DNA of 64,000 nucleotides, from NCBI GenBank assembly GCA_019973155.2, contig BPQB01000015.1, positions 434,001 through 498,000 on the forward strand. Direction: 5' to 3'. The notes beneath the pieces were generated by a model. That model saw only the letters and a list, made by a program, of their open reading frames with translations. It did no database searches and was not told where the DNA came from. The number at the start of each line of letters is the position of its first letter. Within the stretch, counting starts at the first letter, position 1. The position numbers and the translations under genes are program-made. This DNA comes from Phanerochaete sordida (lineage: Eukaryota > Basidiomycota > Agaricomycetes > Polyporales > Phanerochaetaceae). Of this stretch, positions 10,381 through 22,789 are shown piece by piece.

Positions 10381-11975
10381 ACATATCCTTGTCCTGGAAT
10401 TTCGCCTGACATTTTGGATACGCTGATCGCTATGGTTGACGACTGGAGGTAGCGCAGACAGCAAAGTGCATGTGTTCTTGCGGGGCCATCGATGTCGGTA
10501 TCGACGCGCGTTCGGTGGGAGGCTCGATGCTCGAGGTCAAAGTCAAGGGGTGTAGCAAGCATGGAAGGACAGTGCAATCCTTTCAAACAGAGACAGGTTC
10601 CGTACCCAGGCCGTCAGAAAGCGCTATTATCGTTGAGTATGAAAACGGCTCACCTCGCGAAGACCGCATCAAGGAAAGACGGCCCTACTATCGAGGCCTC
10701 TGTGACGGCGGGAATGTCTACGGCCGCAGGCCCCTGTCCCGTCTGTGCGAACGTTGGTGCCCGCAGGCGCATTCTTCCATCGGCCTTTCTCGCCGCCGCT
10801 CTTCCTCCTCTCTCGCCTCTGCCTCTCCTCGACACGCCCTCCCTCGACATCACTCTCCTGCAGCTCATCGTCGGGATGGGAATTGCACGTTTCGTCAGCG
10901 GTGAACTAGGACTCCGTAGCAGCTGCTGGGACGGATCTAGCAGGTCGAGCAGGGTCGGGCGATGCATGCGGCGGGGTGCCTCCTCTTCGGTGGACGTCGG
11001 CTGTTGTCGAGCTGGCTGTTCTTCCGTTGGACGAGCGGCGACGGCGATGGCTTCTAGCAGAATTTGATCCCGAAGTCGTCCCCAAACATGCGGGCGAATT
11101 GCACCCCGTGCGCGCTCGCAGAGAGGAAGGACGAAGACGGGTTCTGGAAAGAGAAGGCATCCCTGCGACGCGTGTTGCGCCATGCGTACACCAAAGGCGC
11201 GGCGATGGTACAGCCCTCGAGCTGAAGTGCATCTTCTCATGATATGTCGAGATACGCTTCTGGAGGCCGCGTACTCGCCCGCTGGCACACTTCCTTGGCC
11301 TTGCCAGCGTTGTTCAGGAGGTGCCCTGTACAGTTTGACGTAAGAACCGTCCATCTAAAATGCAGAGAATTGAACGTACGTGTGATCTTTCTGAACTCAG
11401 CCCATTGCGCCTGAAGTGTGCAGCAGTGGAGACCAACGCTCATTGACCTAGCAGAGCCTTGATGAGTTGGCTGGAAAGACAAGGTGCGAAGTAGCACTCA
11501 CCTTTTCAGACCAGAGAATGAATCAGATCCTTCGCCTCTTTGCGGGCCTCCTGTTGCGTAGGAAAGAGCGCACGCCACACTGGAACGAACAAGACCTGGA
11601 GCCAATCGTGAAGGAACGCTCAATAGATCAAGAGCTCGATGACAAACCTTTCGAGGTAACAGGCTTGAATTCAACGATCTCCCAGTCTCCTCGTACGTCC
11701 GCCATCGCCTTCCGGCCCTTCACGAAGGTACACGCTCGCCGCCGCGTGGGGCGTATGCGACATGCGCGACATCGCGAACCGGTTTCGCAACTGGGTGATA
11801 TCCAACAAATGTTCAAGTCCTCGAGATATACATTGAAGGTCTTCATGAGAGACGGATTGTACGTCCTATGCGCCTATCTGGAATGCCAATTTGTTGGGTT
11901 ACTTCAGAGTACACGCCGAATTTCGCATCGCTCTACGCACCACACCCGAGGCGAATACGGTCAGCTGTCTCAGCT
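10381..11975. other. Gene relics without a clear frame
   Basis: A minus-strand frame at 10650-11354 (234 codons) and another at 11628-11846 look partly protein-like but have unusual composition and no recognised domain, and no splice model joins them. A short match around 10640-10680 to 23665-23700 (CGGCTCACCTCGC) may extend the duplicated block. Confidence 0.3.
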
Positions 11976-12341
11976 TTACTTCGTCCCGAGCCCCGTCGCG
12001 GTCGCGACGTTGTCGATCAGAGAGGGCGAGTAAAGCCCGGACAGGTCTGACATGGTGGACGCGGTGAAGAATCCCGGCGGGCCGCTGTAGGCTGGAAAAG
12101 GCACCTGGCGCATCAATCCTTGCGGCGAAGAGGCGGTCGCGACGAAACGGGCATGCGTCGGCAATAGCCGGACCGAAAGCGGTCGCCCGGACAGGCGCCC
12201 GGCAGCCTCCCATGTCCGTCTCGCACCTCCAATCGACCTGCTGTTCGAACTCAAGCCCAAGGACGTCTGAGGTCCCGCACTATCCCTTTTGCTGATCACT
12301 AGCGCTTCTCCTGTGTGTAACGTCCAATGCGGCTCAGGCAC
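11976..12341 (-). other. Protein-like relic, unknown family
   Basis: The minus-strand frame of 121 codons contains LMRQVPFPAYSGPPGFFTASTM. Its DNA around 12050-12130 resembles 24670-24790 (shared ACATGGTGGACG and GGCGCATCA), where the minus strand reads WRMMRPAPFWMTRV and PGLVHSSTM. The two relics lie 4.4-4.8 kb beyond DUF6535 genes A and B, as expected if the whole segment was duplicated. No function is proposed. Confidence 0.4.
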
Positions 12342-15077
12342 GTCTCCAACATTCAGATCTTAGAGCTGGGAATACTATGACGCCGTCGGTAAGCCTACTA
12401 CTCTAAATCGCAATATCTTGGATGTTGCTGATACCAGACTCGACAGAGAGCGGGCCCGTGACATGTGGCCTACAGATCCGCGAGTCACTCTGCGGTTATG
12501 GAGCCGTCTCTCGCTATTTGACGACCCCCATAGTCTGTCTCACTCTCCACCACGCCGCGTTCTACCGTCCCAACGTCCACAGGCCAGCCACCAGCTCGAC
12601 CTCACCGTCTCTTTTGTGGCTTCTGAATTTAAGGCCCTCCACGCGATGCGGACTTCATAGTCCGTATACCCACCTGCTGGGCAACATTTCCCACACGATC
12701 TTTAGGAGTCGCAACCCTGACTGAACATTGTGCTCCTACATTTGCTCTTCGTCCCCCATCTTCGGCTCACAACTCAAGTATTCCTGTCTCCCTCCGTTTT
12801 TGGTCTCAATGGGGACGTGTATATTCGCCCACACTCGCGTTCATCCGCCATGTCTCTGCGCGACGGTACCCTCGAGGCCTCGCTCCTCCACGCTGCTGGT
12901 TCTATTCACGGAGCCCACCTTCAAATCAACGCTATTCACTCTCTAAAGTCGTCTACCGCGTGCCTGAGGCTATGAAAGAGATTGGGCAGAGACACATCGC
13001 CAAGGACGTGGAGATACTCGTCAGGACGTTCGACGAGGTGCGCTTTTCGAGTCTCGATCTTCCAACTCGAGGGCTAACGCAGTGACCAGTGCTTCGCAAG
13101 ACACAGATGTAATGACTTCCATTTGACGTGGACGAAGTCGGCGAGCTGGTGGCAACAGTCACACGCCGGCCTCACTTGTGCTCGCCGAATCTTGTCCCCT
13201 CCACGCCGCGGTATCACCCGCCAAGAGTGTCGATACTCCTGTACGGTCGCGAGAAGGACTTCGTCAAGGTCATCGTCGCGCCTAGTCATGACGACGATGT
13301 CCCATCCCGCCTTGACGACGCACGCGTCAGCCATCCTCGCCCACTATGTCTGTCAATGACACATCGTGCACATCAACTCCTCCCCGCGCAAGCCCGGCAG
13401 TAGCTCGCACGCACGCTTAGTGAACCCCTCGCCGACGTCGACGTCCCGCAGGCGTATGGCCGCTGGACTATATTCCCGAAGGAGACGATAATTTGCTGCC
13501 CGTGGCGAACATCTCGCGTGAGGCGACGTAAAGGGCCATGGATTTGGCGCCGTCGTGCAATTTTTCACAGCGTCGAGACCTACAAAGATCATGCTGTCAC
13601 TCTCATCATCCCTCGCCGCACCCACCATCTGCTTCATCACGCAAGTACGCTGCCTACGTCTGACGATGCAGCTGGCGCCCCGTCGTGTCTACTCAATAAT
13701 CTCCAGACTCGCGCACCGCAGGTGCCGCCCGCTCTCTTTGCCCAAGTGCGGTTTCCATAATCCTGCTATTTCACTCCCATAATAAATTCGCTCTCCTGCT
13801 CGTCGCACGCTCTACCGTCCTGTACGCGCACACTGTCGGGTCCGCGCTGCTCGCGCGCTGGTGTTCGCCGAGTGGAGCGCCGGCGCACCGCCCTGGCACT
13901 GAGGAAGGTCGGCTATTGGGAGGACCTGTTATGGGCTGCATGGCGCAGCGGAGAGGTTGATTCTCGAGACGATCGTGAGGCTCTTGAGAAGACGAAGCGT
14001 CAAGAAGGAAAGATGGAGGTGGCGACGAAGCAGGAGACGAAGTCGCTCTCGCAGGAGTCACTCCGCCACGCGAAGACGCCGCACACCGAGCCGCCGTCGC
14101 CGCCGCGGGCGATGTTAAGGAGGTTCACTCAAGAGCTCGATAATGGTGGTCGTCACCAAGTCACGGTCAAGCACGCGAAGCCTGCGAAGGCACTATCCAG
14201 TCCTGTGCCGCCTGCGCAAGAGGATCTATGCGCGACTGACACGCGTGCCGAGGCGCGTACGGCGACGCCTGCAAGACCAATATTGCCGTCCTTGAATCTC
14301 GGGGCCCAGCCCAGATTCACGCTACCAGTCAGAAACCCTCGCTCGGCCTGAAGCTGGAGAAGGAGCTCAACCGGGACATTTTCTTTTCCTGCGGCCCCTC
14401 GCCACTCTCCCAATTCCCTCACGCTCTGTCCGCCAGCGCCGACGTGCTTACTCTGCCACGAAGTCAGAGATGAGCTGTCCCGGCGCGCTGAAGAGGTCGA
14501 CGCACGTCACTTCCATTAGCCGCGCTGTCCCCAGCAAGTCATCGGCAACGACGTATGTGGACGTCACGGCGCGCGCGAACACGTGGGGTATGGAGGGAGG
14601 CCGACTCGGCGCGCACCAACCCAAGTACCAGACTACGTATTTTTCCGGCTCAGCATATTTGGATGGTTGTGAGTACTTTGATGTCATTTGAGAGCTCCTG
14701 CGCCCGTTTCTGAACTCGAGCGTCGTACAGGAAGCTGTGGTCGCGGGCCTCGACTTCGCAGCATCGACCCTAACCCCAGCTAGCTCGCATGGGCGTCTAT
14801 TCGGTACTCGCCTTCAGCCCTTCCTTCCTTCCTGTCTTCCGCCCACGACGCGCATTCCTGTTGATATTCGAGTACGTCATGTTCTGCTCGAATGATCGTC
14901 AACGAACTCACGGATTAATTAGATGGATGTGTCAACATTTTCCGGGACGACTACGCGCAGCAATGAGCGAGAACTTTGCGCCGTTACCCCAAGTCTGTCC
15001 TTGCAGGACCATGGTACGCGCATATATGCTGCGATATTGCATCTCAATCTGATGTATTAAAAGTGTCTCAGTGGTTA
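12342..15077. other. No intact gene; frame 13872-14351 noted
   Basis: Several interrupted plus-strand stretches read like decayed protein, for example EVGELVATVTRRPHLCSPN near 13130-13190 followed by RVSILLYGREKDFVKVIV. A 159-codon frame at 13872-14351 is rich in Lys, Glu and Pro and continues, after a change of frame, as KPSLGLKLEKELNRD near 14335-14380. A multi-exon or frameshifted gene is possible, but I could not build a consistent model. Confidence 0.35.
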
Positions 15078-16799
15078 ATGGCTCTACCGCAGCCGCTGCT
15101 TGACCAGCATATATGCGCCTCGGCAGCCTTCATTGAACAGCAGCAGCAGCAGCAGCTCATGCTCCGGGCGAGCCGGAATCAACGGTACTCACCAATTCTG
15201 CGCCTACCCAACGAGCTGCTTGTAGAAATAATCTGGATCGTCGTCTCGAACGTATATCTCCCGCGTTTAGGCGACGGGGGACGGCCGCCAGTCCGTATAC
15301 ACCCATTCCGATGGCTATGGGTCACGCATGTATGCCGCCGATGGCGCAGCATTGCTTTGGGCTCACGCAAACTCTGGACGTCTATCCCTATGACCGACCA
15401 TCCCGACCTGCTCAAGACGTTTATGACTCGCTCTGGCCATCTTCCGGTCTCGCTATTTCCTGGGAGCTTTGGAAGCGAACCTCAGTTCACTATCCCACTC
15501 CTATCCCTTCTTGAAGAGGCCGCTACACGCATACAGCATATGAACCTCCGCCTTACCAAACGCCTGCTTCGCGACTTGCTGGAGACACGACACTTCGGGA
15601 GGACGGAGGAGGAGGGAAATCTTCCCATGCTCGAGTCTCTCAATCTCTACTACCCTAATTTGTTCAACGAAGCCAACGATCCGCCTCCTACCATATTCTG
15701 GTTCGTCTCTGACGCTGCACTCCCTCGTCTCCACACCCTCAAAGCTGTTGGCTTTCGCTGGTCTTTCCATCGCATGCTTATCCGCTCCACGCTTACGCGG
15801 CTATCACTCAACCCTAGTGATGAGGGCTCTCTTCGTCGATGGCTGCGCCTCCTCAAGAACACGCCGTTGTTGGAGGAGCTAGAGCTCGATACCATCTTCG
15901 GCGACTCGGACATCGAGGACCAAGAAATCCCCGCGAATGCGCGGATCTCAATGCCCTGCCTGCGCCGAGTCGTCCTTGGCGAGTTTGGCTCTGGCGAGCT
16001 CGTTGCGGGCCTCATCAACCATCTCGATATCCCCACCAACTGCGTCATTTCCTTGCATGCTACCGACGACCGCCAATGCATAACAGCAGCAACTCACTCG
16101 TTTGTTCTTTCAGTCGTCGGTTCGAAGATGGGCACCACGTTCTCAAGCCCCGCATGGCAGCCCAGATCCATGAATCTCCACATCTCCTGCACTTGCAGTA
16201 CGATCGCCTTCTGGCCCCACGTCTACCATCCCTTCTCCAACGCCGCGCGCGACGGTTACGATTCTGACGACTCCGACGAAGAGTCTGCCGAGGCCCCAAT
16301 CTTGCAATGTAAACTTCACTACAAGTCTACCGACGTGTCAGGCCTGGTGGCGTCGCTGCGCGCAGGGACCCTTCCCCTCCAGGCCCTCCAGTCACTTTCC
16401 ATCGACAACAGCGGAGGCATCGACGAGACGATCTGGGTCTTACTCATCCGTTGCCCGAAGCTCCGTTACCTTTCGGTCACCAGCTCTACCACTCACCGCG
16501 CGCTTCTCGCGCTGCTCGCCGATCCCGTCTTTCTCCCGAGTCTCCGCTCACTGCGCCTCAAAGGCGCTTGCTGGGGCACAAAGCCTGGTCTTGGCGATAG
16601 TCCGCCTGAAGGCGAGGCATTTTCAGTTTCACTCGAACGCATGTTGGTTGCACGCAAGGATGCGGGAAGGCCGCTTGTAGGGCTTGTGTTGGACAGTATC
16701 GCGGACTTGAAATCTGAGGACGACCGCACGTGGCTTGATGGGCCCTGCCGCAGGCTTGGGACGAATCTAGTGGTGTTAGTACCAGGCAGATACAACTAA
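15078..16799 (+). CDS. F-box protein with LRR-like region
   Basis: A single-exon frame of 573 residues. I chose the ATG at 15078 because the longer frame to 14976 has no ATG upstream of it. A run of six Gln (residues 21-26, coded by pure CAG) precedes an F-box of about residues 40-103: LRLPNELLVEII, then WVTHVCRRWRSIALGSRKLWTSI. The rest shows irregular leucine-rich repeats (LPMLESLNLYYPNL, PLLEELELDTI, LPLQALQSLSID, PKLRYLSVTS) with an acidic loop DSDDSDEES near the middle. Such proteins link SKP1-CUL1 ubiquitin ligases to substrates; the F-box binds Skp1 and the repeats the target. Agaricomycetes carry very many of these genes. The target is unknown. It lies about 480 bp upstream of DUF6535 gene B. 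Confidence 0.85.
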   Translation: MALPQPLLDQHICASAAFIEQQQQQQLMLRASRNQRYSPILRLPNELLVEIIWIVVSNVYLPRLGDGGRPPVRIHPFRWLWVTHVCRRWRSIALGSRKLWTSIPMTDHPDLLKTFMTRSGHLPVSLFPGSFGSEPQFTIPLLSLLEEAATRIQHMNLRLTKRLLRDLLETRHFGRTEEEGNLPMLESLNLYYPNLFNEANDPPPTIFWFVSDAALPRLHTLKAVGFRWSFHRMLIRSTLTRLSLNPSDEGSLRRWLRLLKNTPLLEELELDTIFGDSDIEDQEIPANARISMPCLRRVVLGEFGSGELVAGLINHLDIPTNCVISLHATDDRQCITAATHSFVLSVVGSKMGTTFSSPAWQPRSMNLHISCTCSTIAFWPHVYHPFSNAARDGYDSDDSDEESAEAPILQCKLHYKSTDVSGLVASLRAGTLPLQALQSLSIDNSGGIDETIWVLLIRCPKLRYLSVTSSTTHRALLALLADPVFLPSLRSLRLKGACWGTKPGLGDSPPEGEAFSVSLERMLVARKDAGRPLVGLVLDSIADLKSEDDRTWLDGPCRRLGTNLVVLVPGRYN

Positions 16800-17281
16800 T
16801 CCCAAGTAGCTCTATGCGCGGTGCGGATGCGGATGCGGTTAGAGTAGCCTGACGGCCGAACACTAGTCCTTGTCGCTTTCCCCTAGGTCAATAGCTGCAG
16901 TACCAGGGGATAAAACTGTCTTCATGGATTCACCAAGTTCTCAGAGTCCATGTTTGAAATATGTGATCCTCCTCGACGTCCAACGCCTCGCCGTTCGTAT
17001 GGTCGTTGGACGGTGTCCGGAGTCACTCTACAAAATAAGCGCGGATCCCCGAATACCGCAAAGCGCCTTTGTGCGCGGAGGTGGAGATCGTGCGCTGCGA
17101 CAACCACGACCACGACCGCGATCTCAACTTAGACATACAAAACTAGACTCTCAGCAACAACATCCTTGGTGCGAGGTCGATTGTTGCTATTGCGCCAGCC
17201 AACGAAATCTCCAGGCAACGCCCGGCGTGAGGCTCTCCATTCCCGATCGCAGCGCGCACAACTCTTCGACGGGTGGAAGTC
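16800..17281. other. Intergenic, no gene seen
   Basis: This is the spacer between the F-box gene and DUF6535 gene B and should hold the promoter of B. No TATA box or other recognisable element was found. Confidence 0.5.
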
Positions 17282-20200
17282 ATGGACGAGGTAAGTCGTG
17301 CGAGTCGAGTCCTCGGTAGCGATTGACACGCGCTGACTGTAATGGAGAGCTCGTCAAGCCCCGGCTCGCATGAGGACGGCTGGACCTGGGTTAGCCAGCG
17401 GATGGGCAGCAAGGACGGGGCGACCATGAAGGGGTTCTCAGATGACATCGATTCCCTCCTTGTATTGGTGCGCTCCACTACGCCATAAATTTAAGGCAAG
17501 CTCTGACCAGCTTGAAGGACGGTCTTTTCTCCGCCGTCGTGACAGGCTTCGTTGTGGTTGCGATTTCGATGCTCCAGGAGGACAGCGGACAAACATCAGC
17601 TCAGCTGCTCTCTACCATCTCAACACAGCTATCGAGCCTGACCCTTTCCCCTCCATACATCAACTCGACCATCACCGCACCATCCCCTTCGCCGTCGTTC
17701 CAGCCCACGTCGGCCGCTCGCTGGATCAACAGTCTCTGGTTCATAAGCCTGGTTCTCAGCTTGGCGTCAGCTGTTCTGGGAATCCTCGCGAAGCAATGGA
17801 TTCGTGAGTATCTTCAATGGCAGAATTCGACGTCAACACCCAGAGAAAACGTCCTTCTACGCGAGATACGGTCGGAAGCCTGGGACAGCTGGCATGCGGC
17901 GGCACTCATCTCTGCCGTACCGGTACTCCTCGAACTGGCCGTCCTCCTCTTCACATGCGGTCTCTCTGTGTACGTGTGGGCGGTCGATGTGGTGGTGGGC
18001 GTCGTCGTCACCATCTGCGTCGGGCTCTTCCTACTCCTGGTCGCCAGCCTTACTATCCTACCCGCTATCTGCAAACACTGTCCATACAAGTCGCCCACGG
18101 CATGGGCGTTCACTACCCTGCTTTTATGGTTCGCTCAGTGGTACAGACACGTGCTTCGTCGTTTCCTCCTTCCCTCCTCACCAGACGTACCATGTACCCC
18201 TAAAGACTCTATAATCTCGAAATACAACGAACATTTCCAAACAATCCATTCCGTTGCATATCTCCGCCCAGAAGCACGACCTTCGTGGCGATTGAGAGAT
18301 CTCCACGGCGCACAAATCCAGCAGCTGCGCGACAGCACAGGAGATATGACCAGCGCGCATCTGATACTGCACAAGGACCTTCAGTTTGAGCTACGGGACG
18401 CGACAGACTTCGTCGCTCTGGAACCCTTCAACGACACTCCTGCAGGTCATATGCTACCCAACGACCTCCGCATCTCGCCCGCAGCTCTCCGCGCATATGT
18501 CGCCACCGTCAGCGAGGCCGACCTGCTGTTCAAGGGCCTCGTCAAATTCGTCATGGAGATCACCAACAGCGATGCTCTGCACAACGTCGCACAGTGTGTT
18601 CAGACGATGTTCACATCTCTTAGCTGCAATGCTGCCCCTCACTACATCGGCCCTTCCTCTGACGTGCGTCTCGCAGAGCTCGCGCTCGACGGCGCATTCC
18701 ACAACATCGCGGTTTGGTACATGCTCTCTCGCCTCGATAGCACCCGCCCAGGATACATGGGTGCCCCGGCCTACCATCCATCGGCTGCGCAACGCGAAGC
18801 GCAGCAAACACTCCTAACGTCCGTCCTGCGTGGCATCCGGAGATCCGTTCTCGACCAGGAGCCCAGGCGCGACGAATCGTGCGCATTTCTTCCTCCGGAC
18901 GATGAGGCGGGGGACGGTTTGGCTGAATACGAAGAGTCCCCCATGCACGACTCGCAGCACATCGTGATGAACTACGTCCTGTCTTATACCCTCCAGGCCT
19001 TGATCATTCAGATGCTACACCCATCCGTCCTTGACCTGGCCGGAGATCATGCCATCCCGCAGCTGCTGCATTGTCGCGCAGACGAACTGCTTTGCGCCCT
19101 GCGTCTGGTCACGTTCTACTGGGACTCTATGTCCCAGCTTCGACGCGCATGTCGCCGAGATTGTGCACGAGTGCTGGTCAAGTCGTTCAACACGGTCACG
19201 ACCAGTCCGCTCAAGGCTCGCTTCGATGCCTCGTTCCCTACATTACGAACCCAAATGTTCTTTTTACTTTCCCTCTGCAACTACCCATTAAGCTGGGCGC
19301 CCCACTTCACGTTACATCTGAGCGAACGATCTGTCGAAGGTATGTGTGCGCTTGGTCTAACTGCGTACTGCCATGAAGGCTGAATATTCTGATACAAAGA
19401 CGACCACTCGGACCCCACTGCCTCGAGCATAGCGCTGGCTACATGCTATTCCGATGTAGATCTCGCTGGGCTTTCGGAAGAGGAGATGTCCATCTTCTCT
19501 CAGGTTGTCAACTACGCACTGGCCGACGTCCATCGCCACACGCCCGCCGACATCGGCATTCTGTGCGACCTTATGATAGCGTCAATAGCAAAGGTCAGAA
19601 CGGCCCGCCAAGAAGGCACTTCTCTCCACATCCTTCACGAGACATGGACAGGTCGGCTCATCCAGACCCGACCACATAGGCGCGACAAGCAGTTCATCGT
19701 GCTGGCAATGCTCCAACGAGCCCCAGACTCCGCCCTGCGGTTGCTGCACGGTCTGCACGTTGACTTCTCCGATGATCATATGATGCTAGCCAGGAGCCTG
19801 GTGAACGTCTTGCTGGTGGCACAAGGACTCATACCGTTGCCAAAAGAATCTAGCCCTTCTGCCGCAGATTTTCCAGCGTCACTGGAAGGCAGCACCACTT
19901 TGCTCGTGGAGTGGCCTATGGATGTTGACGATCGCGCAGAGCCATGGCTTCAACACTTCCTCTGGGCAGCTAGCCATTGGATTTGGGAGCTTATGCGCGG
20001 GCCGCGCCCCATATCCACCGACGGCACCAACTTGGCGCACGAAATTTCTGCCGTGCTGCGCAAGATGACTTATGCGATACAACAGGCGGTGCTAAATGAA
20101 TGGGTACACAGCTCACAGTGGGCAGTGGCCTTGTGGCTGAAGATGTTGTCTTCCAGTGAACCGGAAGCGCCCCTCGAGCACCATACTTGTGTCGTCTCCG

Positions 20201-20298
20201 ACGACTCTCTTTCATTAGCTGAGGTCCTGTCCATGTGTGCGCCGGACGATTTCCAAATCCTCCTCGATACCCTCCATGCCTTCTCACAACCGCACTAG
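17282..20298 (+). CDS. DUF6535 membrane protein, copy B (intact)
   Basis: The model is 17282-17290, 17348-17467, 17518-19339 and 19400-20298, giving 949 residues. Introns are 57, 50 and 60 bp; the first carries CTGAC shortly before its acceptor. The tiny first exon (MDE) matches the plan of copy C. Predicted membrane helices lie near residues 46-62, 112-133, 172-197 and 199-226, with AKQWIREYLQW after the second and CKHCPYKSPTAWA after the fourth. The remaining 700 residues are soluble and largely helical. The family is widespread and multicopy in basidiomycetes and its function is unknown. Three copies lie within 26 kb here; B and C are intact and A is not. No stop or frameshift was found. 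Confidence 0.9.
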
Positions 20299-20622
20299 AC
20301 GAGTGCTTCGTGTATCGACCAGTGTCAGATAGCGCACACTTCAAATTTGTAGGCATTGCCTCCCAACACATAGCCCAGATTTGCCATTGCCTACCGACCA
20401 TGAGCAGTGCCGTGCATCCACTAGCGATGACTTCAGCTTGGCTACACCGGCTGCGACTAGGCACAGCTGAGCATCGTGAACCATAGCGATCATCTGGAGA
20501 TGTGAGGAACTTCGATGGTGATATTGTATCTTCTGGAAATATCGATACGGTGATCTCCTTGAGTCTATTATACCTGCTTAGTTACGTGTATACTCCTTTA
20601 TCATGAAGGAAGCGGTGGTATA
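20299..20622. other. Intergenic, no gene seen
   Basis: This covers the 3' flank of DUF6535 gene B and the upstream flank of the Ser-rich gene. Only short frames occur. Confidence 0.5.
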
Positions 20623-20660
20623 TGGGGCTGTGGCAGTTTATTTATATACGGTACATCGCG
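20623..20660 (+). promoter_or_regulatory. Conserved TATA promoter, Ser-rich gene copy 1
   Basis: TGGGGCTGTG is followed about 10 bases later by TATATACGGTACATCGC. The same arrangement precedes the two other family members at 47270 and 50181. The TATA box (20643-20648) lies about 127 bp upstream of the ATG at 20770. Conservation across copies whose surroundings differ argues for a core promoter. Confidence 0.7.
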
Positions 20661-20769
20661 TTCAAGTGTATATCAACCCCCCCCTCTCTTTTCTATCTCC
20701 CAATCCCGTTTCCCTCGCTGTATGTCAATATTTCCGTGACTCAATGTTGCAATACACTGACTGATACAT

Positions 20770-21779
20770 ATGGTGTCGCAGATCTCAGTCCGTGACTCTA
20801 CGCCGATGTCGACTCCCGCACCAGAAGAAGATGGCGGCAAAGAGCCCAAAGACGACGGAGTTCATGACTCTGCAAATTCTGCAAAGCAGCATACCATGTC
20901 GTCCATTGGCTCCCTCGCCCCGATTTATCCACCCCTTCTGGAGGAACAGCTAGAGGAGTGGGTCACTTCCAACTCGGACGCTCCCGATGATCAACTCCTC
21001 CCTATAATTAATGACCGTGCGCTGCTCAGATCGTCATACTGCTCTGCAAGCCTCTACAGTAGCTCCGAGGTTTACCGGAGCGGTAGCTCTGCCACAAATT
21101 CTACGACGGGCCAGAATCGAGCGGTCCACAGCGGTACGAGTCTATACAAGGTAGTAGTAAAACACTAAGAGTAATTTTTCTACTAGCACGATGGGCATCA
21201 GAGGTGCAATCAATGACGCTTTCGCACCAACACGCTTCATCTGGACATCACCCATCTGGACCTTCAGCGATTCGCGATCCGCGAGCGATTGGCCCGGACA
21301 GCAACGCAGACAGGTCGTCCGAGCCTGCTATTGGAATAAGCTCCAACCCATACAATTCAGGACTGAACGGCCGACCTTTTGCAAATCTCGCGGTCTCAGG
21401 AGAGCCCCAAGGGTATCCAGGTACGACGCGCGCGCACATCTGCCCGCTACCGTTAATCCTCAGGCACACAGGTGCGCCGATTGGCGCTGCGCCAGGAGAA
21501 TCATCAAGTATCGCAAAGCGCAGGCACGAGGATGACACGGAGGAGCTGCTCGCCCGGGCCGACGAGCCTGCCGCGGGCGAACGTTCGACAAAGCGTCCCC
21601 GACCCACGGTTACCGCCACCTCCACGCATGCACGGCTGCATGAGGAACTGCAAGTCGCTGCCTCGCCCCCTACGTCGCACTCGAAGACGAAGAAACGGTC
21701 GCTGCTGTCGCGCTTCCGGACAGCAGTCCCTGGCGGGCGGAAGGGGGGGAAGGATTCGGGCGATGCGGCGGGGAAGTGA
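20770..21779 (+). CDS. Ser-rich protein with basic C-terminus, copy 1
   Basis: The model is 20770-21133 and 21187-21779 (318 residues), with a 53 bp intron 21134-21186 (GTACGA...CTAG, phase 1) placed by alignment with copies 2 and 3. Without it the frame ends at 21168. The protein is rich in Ser, Thr and Pro. Family landmarks are an early acidic stretch (PAPEEDGG), QNRAVHSG just before the intron, RWASE just after it, a charged block KRRHEDDTEELL followed by STKRPRPT, and a basic amphipathic tail KKRSLLSRFRTAVPGGRK. No known domain, signal peptide or membrane helix is seen. KRPRP could be a nuclear signal and the tail could bind membrane or nucleic acid; both are guesses. This is the longest copy. 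Confidence 0.7.
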
Positions 21780-22789
21780 AGTGACGATAGCTTGTATGCG
21801 ACAGTTCCCGTTTGAACGAGTATTGGCCTAACGATGCAAGAGAGTATCGCAATTTCTGTGATTTGGATTATCTATGGCACGTAAATTCATATTCAACGAG
21901 GAAGAAAAGACAGCGTCGCAGACACGAGCTACTTCGAGGGCAGCGCTATGAGCTACGGCGTAACGGACCCCAGCTGTGATGGACTTATGAGCCGCTCGAA
22001 TGAGGAGATATTGCAGGAAGACTCACGCGCGAGCACAGATTCGACCTGGAAGACCGCAGATAGCTTCGGCGCGCGACGGATGACGAAGCGTAACGAGAAA
22101 ACACCTCAAGGCCCGCACACCCAGCTGCGAGTGCCACGGTTCTTGATCTGCATTCTCGGGCACGTATATCCTGGACAACGGTGGCTGGCTCGACGAAAGG
22201 CTGGACGAGCGAACGGGGCAGTTGTCGACGGCAAAAACGTGCGAGGGCAGCTTTCCTGGCGCGCCGCAGACGCGCACGTTATCGTCTTCATTGCACTTGA
22301 CTTCGTGTGCTGGCAGGGACGTGCTGAACGCCTGAGAGATTTCTCCGCCGCGCAAGGTAGGGCGGATTGCCGGCTCTCGTGGATCCTTTCACTGTGTGCG
22401 CAGGCGATGCGTCGACGGCAGATTGACTCGAGGATCGGCTTTCCCGGGCCCGTCGCCTGCGCGCGAGGACAGGGATATACAAGTCAGAAGTATCGTGGAC
22501 CTAGAGCCTCGTGAGGAGTGTGATGACGCGGGTGATATACGGACGTACACTCTTTCTCGTAGACCTCTACAACCTTGATGGCGTTCACTGGAGCTGCCTC
22601 TCCGCCCTGCCTCTCCGCCGGCTTTTCTCCGCCATCCTCTCCCTCGATTTGCCCTCGCCGACGTAGTGGACAGTAGACTCGCGACCTTTGCCATCGGCGG
22701 GCTCCAGGCACAACGTGCGCCGGGCATCTTGAGCAACGTCGGGCGCGCTACCTATGCCCCAGCGTAGATTCCTCGAAAGATGTTGCCTT
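21780..22789. other. No gene recognised
   Basis: Overlapping frames exist on both strands (plus 21948-22514, 188 codons; minus 22023-22355), neither with a recognised domain. The minus reading is more protein-like, but no start, splice sites or homology support it. Confidence 0.35.
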
